Below are positions 54,093 through 62,696 of a stretch of 64,000 bases of DNA, piece after piece. Source of the stretch: Planctomycetota bacterium (lineage in GTDB: Bacteria; Planctomycetota; Planctomycetia; Pirellulales; PNKZ01); NCBI GenBank assembly GCA_018242585.1, contig JAFEBQ010000009.1, positions 127,690-191,689 on the forward strand, written 5' to 3'. Below the pieces are notes generated by a model. It was not told the DNA's origin. It saw only the letters and a program-made list of their open reading frames with translations, and did not search any database. Both the position numbers and the translations under genes were made by a program. Numbering within the stretch: the stretch's first letter is position 1; each line of letters begins with the position of its first letter.

Positions 54093-55253
54093 TTACTCGG
54101 CGATGGCGGGCTCGGGCGTCTGGGACGTTGTCACGCTTGGCTGCCGCAACCGACTGGCCGCGAAGCGCCAGGCCGACTGGGCCGTTCCCTCGGCCGCGTA
54201 GCGCAGCCGCGACGAAGCGTCACGCCCAATGACCTGCACACGCATCAGCGGGCGCGGCTGCGCCTGCCACAACGCCTTGTACGGCTCGTCGCCGCGCAAG
54301 AAGTCATACGTTGTGCAGCCGGCATCGATCGATCCCCGGATGCTGGCCATGAATTGCAGCCAGCCGGGGTTCTCGTCGGCCGCCGCCGGGTCGAAGCCCC
54401 CTTGATAGTAATACATCTCGCTCGGCGAGCGCAAGCAATACTCAATGGCGATCGGCCGCCGGTTGTGTTCGATCCAGGCCAGCCGCAACCCTCCCTTGCC
54501 GAGCAGTTGCCGCATGATGTCGGCGTGGAACGAGGTAAAGCGCGCCGAGGCAAAGCAGCCCGGCTCGCCCAGGAACTCGCGCCGCTTCTGGTGCAGCTCG
54601 ACCAGAATGTTGAACCCGCGGTAGAAGTCATCCATCGACTTCACTTCGCACAATTGAAAGCCGCCGTCAGCTTCCATCCGCCGTTCCAGCTTGCGGACCT
54701 TGGACCGCGGCGACCGGCCCAGACTGGCCACGTACGCGGCCCAATCACTCGGCAACGTCACGCGCCAGGTGTTGCCTTGCTGCTCGATTTCGACGGCATG
54801 GTGGCGGCGGCGCATGGCCTCGGCCAGCGCGAGCCCGGCCAGATCGTCGGCGGACTGGCCATCGAGATCGAGCCGGTCCCAGTGCGGTCGTCCCGGCCCA
54901 TCGAGCCAGTCGGCGAAATTGTCGGCCACCTGTTGCTCGGCACCCGGCGCGGCGAGCAACGACGTGTAATCGGAACAGACTTCGCCGGAGCCCAGAAAGC
55001 GAACCCGCCGCCCGCGCAGCATGCTCCGCTCGACAAAGCAGGGGGCAATGCCCACGAGTTGCCGCTGGGCATCGTGCGCCAACAGGACGAACAGTTGCCG
55101 CTGGCGATCGGCGTAATGCCGCCACCAGGTGGAGTTCCATTCCCAACCGCGAAACGGCATGCCCCCGGCCAGCGCATTCCAGCGATCGGCCAACGGCCGC
55201 AGTGTTTCGAGCGAGGTAGCGCAGGTAACTTTGAGACGCCGAGAACGAGCCAT
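54093..55253 (-). CDS. GNAT-fold acetyltransferase (CelD/BioF2-like)
   Basis: The 386-residue protein shows the BioF2-like/CelD acetyltransferase pattern: an N-terminal part with WEWNSTWWRHYAD and LLAHDAQRQLVGIAPCF, and a second half with RSKVRKLERRMEADGG, LRLAWIEHNRRPIAIEYCL and YYYQGGFDP. Such proteins often act in polysaccharide or exopolymer synthesis. No signal peptide is present. ATG at 55253 gives the usual start; the open frame upstream (77 codons) lacks similarity. It stands next to a 700-base gap. Confidence 0.85.
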   Translation of the reverse strand: MARSRRLKVTCATSLETLRPLADRWNALAGGMPFRGWEWNSTWWRHYADRQRQLFVLLAHDAQRQLVGIAPCFVERSMLRGRRVRFLGSGEVCSDYTSLLAAPGAEQQVADNFADWLDGPGRPHWDRLDLDGQSADDLAGLALAEAMRRRHHAVEIEQQGNTWRVTLPSDWAAYVASLGRSPRSKVRKLERRMEADGGFQLCEVKSMDDFYRGFNILVELHQKRREFLGEPGCFASARFTSFHADIMRQLLGKGGLRLAWIEHNRRPIAIEYCLRSPSEMYYYQGGFDPAAADENPGWLQFMASIRGSIDAGCTTYDFLRGDEPYKALWQAQPRPLMRVQVIGRDASSRLRYAAEGTAQSAWRFAASRLRQPSVTTSQTPEPAIAE

Positions 55254-55450
55254 CAGTCTTGCCCCGAAGCCAAACGAGAATCCAAAGTGGTCATTGACAC
55301 CGCGAACGCAGGACGCGCGATCGTGCCTACGCCTGTCGGGCGGTGCGCGCTGGTTTCGCCGCCCAGCGCAATCGGCCACAATGGAACGCGGTAAATGCGA
55401 GTGGCGTGCCGATTGAACTGACCAGCGAGTCAGATTCGGCGGCTGAAGAC
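55254..55450. other. Leader region of the CelD-like gene
   Basis: No gene is visible. The minus-strand promoter for the CelD-like gene should be here; no clear -35/-10 pair was found. Confidence 0.4.
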
Positions 55451-55499
55451 GATTTGCCGATATTCCCGCGGTTTTCTCGGCCAATCTGGTGATCGGAAT

Positions 55500-55791
55500 G
55501 CGATGCTAAGGTTCACGCCGTTCGCGCGGCGTGTTGCTTTTCCGCATCGCCGTCGCTAAAAGGCGACAGCAACATTTCATCAAGGTGCATTGTTCAGGGG
55601 GTAAGCATCGCCCCCCGACAGTTCGTCGATCTTTCATCCTGCAAGTGCAAAGCGCAAACTGAGGCCGGACTCACGAAGCGCTATTGGAATGCCGAAAAGA
55701 TAATCCGTCATCAAAGAAAAGCGTCTGCTCGAGCAATCGAGCGGATGGCGGCCGTCGCAGGGTCCTGCCCCACCTGCGGCGGCTTTTTTTT
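55500..55791 (+). ncRNA. Possible structured RNA ending at an orphan terminator
   Basis: Three small hairpins (CACGCCG/CGGCGTG at 55514-55533, nested GTTGC/GCAAC at 55533-55573 enclosing GTCGC/GCGAC, and GGGGG/CCCCC at 55597-55615) precede a strong terminator. No plus-strand gene lies upstream for 2.4 kb. I see no match to 6S, tmRNA, RNase P or SRP RNA. The 5' end is a guess; a minimal region is 55500-55791. Confidence 0.3.
55751..55791 (+). terminator. Orphan rho-independent terminator
   Basis: GCCGTCGCAGG and CCTGCGGCGGC form an 11-bp stem with one G-T pair, followed by TTTTTTTT. No plus-strand coding gene ends upstream, so it must end an unannotated RNA or antisense transcript. Confidence 0.75.
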
Positions 55792-55986
55792 CGCCATGCG
55801 ATCGTCACGGATGACACGACCACGAATCGAGTGCCATGCCATTGCGCAAGCCGCGCAGCGGTGCGGCTGTCTTCGGCCAGAATCAAATCAGCAAGAGCAT
55901 TGCTCGCTCACGCGGCGCGCAATGCAAAATGAGTTCCCATCAGAGGGGGCTGCCCGACATCTCATTCAGACATACACCTGAATGAT
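55792..55986. other. Gap downstream of the orphan terminator
   Basis: Two overlapping short open frames cross the terminator, but neither shows family likeness, so no gene is called. Confidence 0.45.
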
Positions 55987-57402
55987 CTACGCCTGAGCGC
56001 GGCATTCGGCAATCGGCTCGCCAAACGGCAATAGCGGCATCGGCCGACCGGTGTGATCGGGGAAGGCATGCTCGCGATCGATTCCCAAGTGGGCGAGCAC
56101 CGTGGCCCACAGATCGTTCGGCGTGAACGGCCGCTCAGTCGGATACTCTCCCTTGGCATTCGTTGCGCCGATCACCTGGCCGGTGCGCATGCCGCCGCCG
56201 CTGACGATCATCGACATCGCGCCGGGCCAATGATCCCGGCCGGGCTGCATCACGCCGCTGGAAGTCCCCTTCTGGTAGCTAAGCCGCGGCGTACGGCCAA
56301 ATTCACCCGTCACAACCAAGAGCACGCGCTTGTCGAGCCCGCGCGCGTACAAGTCCTCAATCAAGGCCGTCACTGCCTGGTCATAGCGCGGAAATCGCAC
56401 TCGCGCGTCGTCGAACAGGTGACAGTTGACCGCGTGCGAGTCCCAGTTGTAGCTGACGTAATTCGGCAATTGCTCGCCCGGCATCGGGTTTTCCATCACC
56501 ATCGTGACAAACGTGCAACCGGCCTCGACCAGCCGGCGGGCCATCAGAGCCCGCTGGCCATAGGCGTGCTGTCCGTAGCGCTCGCGGACGGCTTCGGGCT
56601 CGGCCGATAGATCGAACGCGCGGCGAGCCTTTTCGCTGGTCACCAGTTCGAGCGCGCGGCGGTTGAACTCATCAAGGCCGTCGAACACGCCGGTCTTCTC
56701 GGCGCGGCGTTGCCAATTGTCGAATTGATTGAGTAACGCCACTCGGTCTTCGAGTCGCCCCTCCAAGGCCGGCAACGGCGCCAGGTTCTCGATCTTGAAG
56801 TCCTTCGCCGCCGGGTTGCCGGCGACCATGAACGGATGCGTCGAGTTCCCCAGGTACGCGCTGCCGAACGAAAAGACGTCGATTCCTTGGCGACCGTTGT
56901 CGGCGCCGCAGACGTAATTCGGCAAGCCGCGCCGACGGCCGGCGACCATCTTGGCGATCATCGACGGGACTGCTGGATAATCGTTGACGAAGCCAGTCGG
57001 CTCTTTCGGGTCGCGGCCGGTCATGAATCGCTTGTGCCCGCCGCCGTGATCGGCGAACTTGTGGGCGACCGAGCGGATGATGTTGTATTTGTCGGCCACC
57101 TTGGCGTGCAGCGGCAACAGCTCGCCGACTTGCATGCCCGAGACGTTCGTGTTGATCGGCCGGAACTCGCCCCGGTACTCGCTGGGGGCGTTCGGCTTCA
57201 GATCGTACATCTCCATGTGGGGCGGCCCGCCGGGCATCCACACAAAGATCACCGCACGATCCGCGGCCACGGTCGACATCAAGGCCTGAGCCTGTAGGCG
57301 GAAGAAGTCCCCCATGCCCAGCCCGCCCAGAGCGGCGGTGCCGAACATCAAGGCCGAGCGTCGCGTGATCGGGCCGGCGCAGCGTTGCGGAGCACGACTC
57401 AT
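55987..57402 (-). CDS. DUF1501 secreted protein, stand-alone
   Basis: The 471-residue protein has a Tat-type leader (ITRRSALMFGTAALGGLGMGD, residues 13-33). Landmarks are IFVWMPGGPPHMEMYDLKP, GYSYNWDSH-like region (YVSYNWDSHAVN), GEFGRTPRLSYQ and GRDHWPGAMSM. Unlike the DUF1501 gene at 32.6 kb it has no adjacent DUF1549/DUF1553 gene. The two DUF1501 proteins share the fold but are not close copies. Confidence 0.9.
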   Translation of the reverse strand: MSRAPQRCAGPITRRSALMFGTAALGGLGMGDFFRLQAQALMSTVAADRAVIFVWMPGGPPHMEMYDLKPNAPSEYRGEFRPINTNVSGMQVGELLPLHAKVADKYNIIRSVAHKFADHGGGHKRFMTGRDPKEPTGFVNDYPAVPSMIAKMVAGRRRGLPNYVCGADNGRQGIDVFSFGSAYLGNSTHPFMVAGNPAAKDFKIENLAPLPALEGRLEDRVALLNQFDNWQRRAEKTGVFDGLDEFNRRALELVTSEKARRAFDLSAEPEAVRERYGQHAYGQRALMARRLVEAGCTFVTMVMENPMPGEQLPNYVSYNWDSHAVNCHLFDDARVRFPRYDQAVTALIEDLYARGLDKRVLLVVTGEFGRTPRLSYQKGTSSGVMQPGRDHWPGAMSMIVSGGGMRTGQVIGATNAKGEYPTERPFTPNDLWATVLAHLGIDREHAFPDHTGRPMPLLPFGEPIAECRAQA

Positions 57403-57540
57403 CGGTGGGTGGTTCCTGAGCGGGAAGTTCGCACGGCCACGAGGGCCGGCACAGACCGGTCGGTGAGATGGTTCGGGCAGTCGCGGCGGGACTCTGGTAT
57501 TGTGTCAGAATTGGCCAAACGGATCAAGCTTTTCCGATGC

Positions 57541-57568
57541 TTGGCAGAGGAAGGATTCGGTCTATAGT
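57541..57568 (+). promoter_or_regulatory. Sigma70-type promoter for the Gfo/Idh/MocA gene
   Basis: TTGGCA (57541-57546) and TATAGT (57563-57568) are separated by 16 bases. The start would be near 57575, about 70 bases before the ATG at 57645. Confidence 0.6.
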
Positions 57569-57644
57569 AGCGGTCGACCTGAGCTATTTTTCTGCCGCGA
57601 AGTCGCGGTTTTCGTGGCTTTTTGCTTTCCCAACAGGTGACACG

Positions 57645-58736
57645 ATGATCGACCGTCGCACGTTTCAGAATTGTCTGGTGGGGGCTGCTGCCGCGGCGGC
57701 GGTGACCAGCATTGCGCCGCATGTGTCGCACGCCGCGAGCAAGAACGGCAAGATTCGCATCGGGCAAATCGGCACGTCACACGCCCACGCGGCCGGCAAA
57801 CTGGAATCGTATCGCTCGATGAGCGACGTGTACGAAGTGGTCGGGGTCGTCGAGCCTGACGCGGCGCAGCGCGAGCGCGTGCAAAAGCAACGAGCTTATG
57901 CCGACTTGCCCTGGTTGACCGAAGAGCAGTTGCTGAACACGTCGGGCCTGCAAGCGGTGGCCGTCGAGACCGAAGTTTGCGACCTGGTGCCCAAGGCCAC
58001 GCGATGCGTGCAGGCCGGGCTGCACGTCCACGTTGATAAGCCGGCCGGGGAATCGATGTCGGCGGTGCGGACGCTGCACGAGGAAGCCAGCCGCCGCAAG
58101 TTGACAGTGCAGATGGGCTACATGTTTCGCTATAATCCGGCGTTTCAATTCTTGTTCCAGGCGGCGCGCGACGGCTGGTTGGGAGAGGTGTTTGAAGTTC
58201 ACGCCACGATGAGCAAAAAGCTCGGCGAGCGCGAACGCAAGGAGTTGCTGCCGTACAAGGGGGGCTCGATGTTCGAGCTAGGCTGTCACGTGGTCGACCA
58301 GTTGGTCACCCTGCTGGGTCCGCCCCAAAAGGTGACGCCCTATCCGCGACAGGTGCGCCCTGACTTAGACACGCTGGTCGACAATCAGCTCGCGGTGTTC
58401 GAGTACCCCAAGGCGACCGCCACGGTGCGCAGCGCCATGGTCGAACACGACGGGGGCCGGCGACGGCAGTTCGTCGCGTGCGGCACCGAAGGGACGATCG
58501 AAATCCTGCCGATCGAAGCGCCGAAGCTGATGGCCACATTCTCGAAGAAGCGTGGCGAATATGCCGCGGGTCACCGCGAAATACCGCTCCCCAAGATGAC
58601 CGGCCGCTACGACGGCGAGTTTCAGGACCTGGCCGCGGTCATCCGCGGCGAGAAGCAGTTCGCCTGGAGCGCCGCCCACGACTTGGCGACGCATGAATCG
58701 ATTCTTCGCGCCAGTAGCTTGCCGCTGGATACGTGA
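57645..58736 (+). CDS. Gfo/Idh/MocA-family oxidoreductase, Tat-exported
   Basis: The 363-residue protein has a twin-Arg leader (DRRTFQNCLVGAAAAAAV) and an N-terminal dinucleotide fold (KIRIGQIGTSHAHAAGK). The substrate motif is HVDKPAGES (a D-K-P variant of EKP), and the C-terminal half has GGSMFELGCHVVDQLVTLLG. Such NAD(P)-linked enzymes act on sugars or inositols, but export by Tat with its cofactor is typical of planctomycetes. It stands alone on the plus strand. Confidence 0.92.
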   Translation: MIDRRTFQNCLVGAAAAAAVTSIAPHVSHAASKNGKIRIGQIGTSHAHAAGKLESYRSMSDVYEVVGVVEPDAAQRERVQKQRAYADLPWLTEEQLLNTSGLQAVAVETEVCDLVPKATRCVQAGLHVHVDKPAGESMSAVRTLHEEASRRKLTVQMGYMFRYNPAFQFLFQAARDGWLGEVFEVHATMSKKLGERERKELLPYKGGSMFELGCHVVDQLVTLLGPPQKVTPYPRQVRPDLDTLVDNQLAVFEYPKATATVRSAMVEHDGGRRRQFVACGTEGTIEILPIEAPKLMATFSKKRGEYAAGHREIPLPKMTGRYDGEFQDLAAVIRGEKQFAWSAAHDLATHESILRASSLPLDT

Positions 58737-58741
58737 GCGAT

Positions 58742-58913
58742 GGAAGTGATGAGTGATGAGTGATGAGTGATGAGCGATGAGCGATGAGCGCGCGGGCCTT
58801 TGGCCCTGCGGCTAAACCGCAAGCGTGCATCGAAGCGTAAACAGCGGCAAAATGTTGAACACTTCTTCCCCTGCCCTCTATTCATCAATCATCACTCAGC
58901 ATTCATCACTTCC
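58742..58913. repeat. Element D: heptamer tandem repeat within an inverted-repeat element
   Basis: Six heptamer units (four TGATGAG, two CGATGAG) occupy 58747-58788. The left arm GGAAGTGATGAGTGATGAG (58742-58760) is inverted at 58895-58913 with 17 of 19 matches. The element fills the convergent gap between the Gfo/Idh gene and the esterase gene. Confidence 0.75.
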
Positions 58914-58932
58914 CCCTCACTCCGTGCCGTGG

Positions 58933-59895
58933 CTATCTTTCTTGAACGGGCATCCCGAAGTGCTTGCGGAAGAAGTTCAGCATTTCGAGCGATACGTTCC
59001 GCCGCGGCGTCTCTTCGGTGTGGACGTAGACATTCTCGATTCCTAGCTGATCCATTTCTTTCTTCAGCAGTTTGCCGAATTTCGGATGGTGGATTCCCTG
59101 CCCAAGTCGCGCGTCGGCCGGCAATGGGGCATCGGGCTCGCTATAGACCATGAACAACGGCGGATCGTCCTTGGTCAGGTGCGTGATCGCCGACGATTCG
59201 TCGTACAGCTTCTGCTTCTCGGGCGTCGGGTGAAGCGCCTCCTCGGCGCTGGTGACGCCATAGACTTTGAAGATCGACGGGTGCTCCCAGGCCCGGCCGC
59301 CGACCAGTTCCTTGATCTTGATGGGGTCGTACATCGCTTGCCCGCCCATCGTGCCGATGGCCGTGATACGCGTGGACTGTCGTAGCACCGGGTCGGAACC
59401 GCGGAGGTCGGCCAGGTCGTCGTGAAAACCGATCCACATCGAAATGCCCGCCCCCGCCGAACCGCCATAACAGGCGACACGTTTTGGGTCGATGTTCCAA
59501 TCGCTGGCCTTGCTGCGCAGGAACTGCACGGCCCGCGCGCCGTCGAGTTGCGGCGCCGGGAAGATCACCTCTTTGCCGTTAACAAATCGATAGTTGATGG
59601 CCGCAATGCTGATGCCGCCACGGGTCGCCGCTTGCACCATGCCTGGCGCGATCGACGATTTATCACCAGCTACGAAGCCGCCGCCGTGAATGTAAACGAT
59701 CAGCGGCGTCGGCATGTCGGACGGGGCTTGCCAGAAGTCGAGCACATTCCGCTCGGCCGGCCCGTAGGGGACGTTGGCAAACGTCGGCTTCGCGGCATCG
59801 GCCCGCTTGGCCGAAGCTTTGGTCTGGGCGCTGGCCGGGGATGCGCAGAGCAACGCTGCGATCAACACCAGCGACATCGAAATGCGATGAGTCAT
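58933..59895 (-). CDS. Secreted alpha/beta hydrolase (carboxylesterase-like)
   Basis: The 320-residue product has a signal peptide (MTHRISMSLVLIAALLCASP to about 24, ASAQT). Motifs are VYIHGGGFVAGDKSS (HGGG oxyanion hole), CYGGSAGAGISMW (Ser) and a His in HPKFGKLL or HTEETPRRN. This is the HSL/BD-FAE-like esterase group. ATG at 59895 is the first start giving a signal peptide. Confidence 0.9.
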   Translation of the reverse strand: MTHRISMSLVLIAALLCASPASAQTKASAKRADAAKPTFANVPYGPAERNVLDFWQAPSDMPTPLIVYIHGGGFVAGDKSSIAPGMVQAATRGGISIAAINYRFVNGKEVIFPAPQLDGARAVQFLRSKASDWNIDPKRVACYGGSAGAGISMWIGFHDDLADLRGSDPVLRQSTRITAIGTMGGQAMYDPIKIKELVGGRAWEHPSIFKVYGVTSAEEALHPTPEKQKLYDESSAITHLTKDDPPLFMVYSEPDAPLPADARLGQGIHHPKFGKLLKKEMDQLGIENVYVHTEETPRRNVSLEMLNFFRKHFGMPVQER

Positions 59896-60015
59896 CAATG
59901 TTTGTCCTGATGATTTGAATGTCGTGAATGGAATGGTATTCGTGGCCATCACCCCACGGTTCGAATCTGCCCTTCTCCCCTTGTAGGGGTTTTGCCTGCA
60001 AAGCTCCGGTTTTAG

Positions 60016-60056
60016 ATAACTTTGTGGGCAAGCAACAATTCTGCCGACAAAGTTAT
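60016..60056. repeat. 10-bp perfect inverted repeat at the zinc-ribbon gene end
   Basis: ATAACTTTGT (60016-60025) and ACAAAGTTAT (60047-60056) flank a 21-base loop. The right arm contains the stop codon (60053-60055) of the minus-strand zinc-ribbon gene. It may fold as a 3'-end hairpin. Confidence 0.55.
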
Positions 60057-60307
60057 TTGGCCTGAAGTACCAGTTTGAACTGGGAAAGGTTACTTTGCTG
60101 GAGTGCCGACAATCCTTTGACGAAGTTCTGCCGGGCGACATTCATATTCGGCCTGCGGAACTCTTTACCGCAGCCAGGACAATTCAGGGCCGCTGTAGCA
60201 AGGCGATCCAACGAGACTTCGACTGAAGTATCGCAGTCGGCACATGCCTGCTGGAACAACGTGGCCTCGGCTGCGGGTACTCGGAGTAGCTTTCCCATGT
60301 TCGGCAT
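60053..60307 (-). CDS. Small zinc-ribbon protein
   Basis: The 84-residue product has two CxxC knuckles: CADC (at about 27-30) and CPGC (at about 46-49), so one zinc ribbon, then a basic helical tail (EFRRPNMNVARQNFVKGLSALQQ). ATG at 60307 or three codons later at 60298 could be the start. It is 40 bases downstream of the methyltransferase gene on the same strand. Function unknown. Confidence 0.55.
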   Translation of the reverse strand: MPNMGKLLRVPAAEATLFQQACADCDTSVEVSLDRLATAALNCPGCGKEFRRPNMNVARQNFVKGLSALQQSNLSQFKLVLQAK

Positions 60308-60347
60308 TATACGAGAAGAGTACGCCGCACGGATAATCCACTTCAAT

Positions 60348-60920
60348 TCAGACTCGCTCGAAAACGTAGCCATAATGGTAGGGCGGCAGATCGATGAGAC
60401 CGGGCGGCAACGTCGCGAACCCCGCCGACTCTGCCCACGCACCACATTGTTCAGGGCGTGGCCTGATTCCTATGGTCGGTCCTCTTGGCGTATGGGCATC
60501 GTAATTCCAATGAATCACGGCGAGCTTGCCGCCCACGGTTAGCACTCGCCACGCTTCTCTCAACAACGTCATCCGTTCTTCGGCGTGAAGAATGTTGAAC
60601 AACATGGCGTAGTCCATCGAACTATCGGGCAAACCTGAACCATCGGCCACGAAGTCTCGGTGATGGGCTTCGACGTTGTCAAGATCGGCGGCCGCGGCTT
60701 TGGTGTTCGTCGCCGCCACCATCTCCGGTTCAATGTCCAGGGCATACACCTTGCCGCCGATTATCTTGGCTGCGGGGATGGTGAACGTCCCATAGCCACA
60801 CCCGAAGTCCACGACGGCTCGGATGTCCTTGGTAAGGCCCAATTTCTCCAATGTGGTTTTGGGGTCGAAGAAGCCTGCCCATGCTTCCTCCGGAGGCATT
60901 CCACTTTCTCTGGTTTTCAT
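60348..60920 (-). CDS. Class I SAM-dependent methyltransferase
   Basis: The 190-residue enzyme has motif I VVDFGCGYGTFTIPA (about 37-51), an acidic loop YALDIEPEMV (motif II), the third motif DYAMLFNILHAEERM and GGKLAVIHW. It lacks obvious substrate-binding extensions, like small UbiE/Methyltransf_25-type enzymes. It lies upstream of the zinc-ribbon gene in the same direction. Confidence 0.85.
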   Translation of the reverse strand: MKTRESGMPPEEAWAGFFDPKTTLEKLGLTKDIRAVVDFGCGYGTFTIPAAKIIGGKVYALDIEPEMVAATNTKAAAADLDNVEAHHRDFVADGSGLPDSSMDYAMLFNILHAEERMTLLREAWRVLTVGGKLAVIHWNYDAHTPRGPTIGIRPRPEQCGAWAESAGFATLPPGLIDLPPYHYGYVFERV

Positions 60921-61078
60921 TTCTGCTTGCGAGGGTCGTCCTGCGGATTGAAGTTAGAAGCAGACTTCAGCCTTTCGAGGCAGAATCGGAGTTTGGAGGC
61001 AAAGCCCCTTGTGGGAGAAGTTGTCCGCAGGGCGGATGGTGGGAAATAAAGTTGACGATCGCGCAAGCCTGAGTCACA

Positions 61079-61160
61079 CCCCTCCTGTTCCCTTGTAAGG
61101 GAACAGGAGGGGGCTCACCCGGTTCGCGATGCGAACCACCTTCTCCAACAAGGGGCGAGG
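61079..61160. repeat. Palindromic element A4 with a perfect 16-bp hairpin
   Basis: CCCCTCCTGTTCCCTT-GT-AAGGGAACAGGAGGGG (61079-61112) is a perfect stem-loop. It is followed by GGTTCGCGATGCGAACC (an 8-bp hairpin) and CTTCTCC...GGGGCGAGGG, as in the other A elements. It lies just beyond the 3' end of the Gfo/Idh/MocA gene. Confidence 0.75.
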
Positions 61161-61177
61161 GTTGAAGTCTCGCATGC

Positions 61178-62506
61178 TCACACCAACGGCGTCACGCCGG
61201 GCACGGCCACGTCGGCGTTCATGCCGGGGCCCCATTCGTACTTGGCCGGCGTCAGGTTTTCTTTCGAGTTGAATGCCTGGTCCCAGGTTAGCTTCTGGCC
61301 CGTGTAGGTCGCCATCCGGCCCATGATCGCCAACATGGTCGTGTGGGCCATGTATTCGCCGTCGGTCACTTGCTTGCCGGCGCGGAGGGCCGCGAACAGC
61401 TCATCGTGCTCGGTCTGGTGCATCACGTTCTTGGGGCCGCGGTAACGCCACAGCGACTCGCCACCGCGCGAGCGAATGGCCCCCTTCTCGATGACGGCGA
61501 CTCCCTTGGTGCCGCGAACCGTTACCGAGACATCGCGCACGGTGCCGACCTGCTGCGTGCAATTGAAATGCACGCCGACGCCTGACGCGTATTCAAAGTT
61601 GACCGCGTGGTGGTCGAAGATTTGCCCGCGATCGGGGGCCGTGCGAGCCTGCAAGCCGCCGACGCCGATACACGTCTCGGGCGCGACATCGCGCAGAATC
61701 CACGAGGCTTTGTCGACGCTGTGGACCGCCTGCTCGACGATGTGATCGCCCGACAACCAGGTGAACCAGTACCAGTTGCGAATCTGGTACTCCATGTCCG
61801 ACCACGCGGGATCGCGCGGCATGGGCCAAGCCTTGCCCGGCGGGGACGAATAGTAATTCGCTTCGATGGCGATCACATCGCCGATCAGCCCTTCGTTGAT
61901 CTGGGCAATCGTGGCCCGGGCGGTGTTTTCATAGCGCCAGCACAGACCCGAGCAGATCGACAATCCTTTCTCTTTGGCTTGTCGTACGGTAGCGAGCACC
62001 TTACGCACGCCTTGCGCGTCGACCGCCACGGGCTTTTCGGCAAAGACGTGCTTGCCGGCGTCAACGGCCGCTTGCAGGTGCAACGGCCGGAAGTGAGGCG
62101 GCGTGCCCAGAAGAATCACGTCGACCCCTGAGTCGATCACTTTCTGGTACGCGTCGAAGCCCGAGAACTGCCGCTCCTCGGGCACATCGACCCGATCGGC
62201 GACTTCTTGCTGATCTTTCAACAGCTTCGCGGCCCGCGTGAGCTGCTCGGGAAATAAGTCCCCCATTGCCGTCAACCGCGTGTATTTGTCGGCCTTTAAA
62301 GCCTGCACGGCGGCGCCATTGCCGCGCCCGCCGCAACCGATCAAGCCAAGCCGTAACACATCGCCACCGGCCGCGTGCGCCGAGCGCGCGATCGTCAGCG
62401 GCGAACTGATGGCACCGGCGACCGCGGCGGCCGTGGTCCCCTTCAGGAAGTTGCGGCGTGAATTCTGGGGACTGGTGACGGGGTGATTCGAGGGGGCGTC
62501 CGACAT
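61178..62506 (-). CDS. Gfo/Idh/MocA-family oxidoreductase, Tat-exported
   Basis: The 442-residue protein has a Tat leader (SRRNFLKGTTAAAVAGAISS, residues 16-35), the dinucleotide motif RLGLIGCGGRGNGAAVQ and the catalytic AEKPVAVD. The C-terminal part includes WLSGDHIVEQAVHSVDKASW. It is not a near copy of the protein at 57.6 kb. The ATG at 62506 is preferred over one six codons upstream. Confidence 0.92.
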   Translation of the reverse strand: MSDAPSNHPVTSPQNSRRNFLKGTTAAAVAGAISSPLTIARSAHAAGGDVLRLGLIGCGGRGNGAAVQALKADKYTRLTAMGDLFPEQLTRAAKLLKDQQEVADRVDVPEERQFSGFDAYQKVIDSGVDVILLGTPPHFRPLHLQAAVDAGKHVFAEKPVAVDAQGVRKVLATVRQAKEKGLSICSGLCWRYENTARATIAQINEGLIGDVIAIEANYYSSPPGKAWPMPRDPAWSDMEYQIRNWYWFTWLSGDHIVEQAVHSVDKASWILRDVAPETCIGVGGLQARTAPDRGQIFDHHAVNFEYASGVGVHFNCTQQVGTVRDVSVTVRGTKGVAVIEKGAIRSRGGESLWRYRGPKNVMHQTEHDELFAALRAGKQVTDGEYMAHTTMLAIMGRMATYTGQKLTWDQAFNSKENLTPAKYEWGPGMNADVAVPGVTPLV

Positions 62507-62696
62507 AGCGAAAAACTCCAGCACAAGAATGGGCGCGCGAAAGTCGAGAGGGGTGCGTCGCGACGGGCGGGGATGTTCAGCAAGCTGCCGACACTATAAC
62601 CAAGCGCTGCCGACATTCGCAAATTGCCGGCGAAAATGAGACAGAGCGGCGGTTGAATCCACCGGCTACGGAGAGGGCGTCTGGCGACGCGCGGCT

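Noticed and set aside
55684-55981. Two overlapping plus-strand open frames (about 80 residues each)
   Set aside because: They cross the orphan terminator, show no motif and have no ribosome site; they are Arg/Ser-rich in the way GC-rich shadow frames are.
58747-58788. Heptamer array as a CRISPR array
   Set aside because: Units are 7 bases with no spacers, and no cas genes are present.
59955-59975. GGTTCGAATC, resembling a tRNA T-arm
   Set aside because: The flanking bases do not form a T-stem, and no anticodon arm or acceptor stem can be drawn on either strand.
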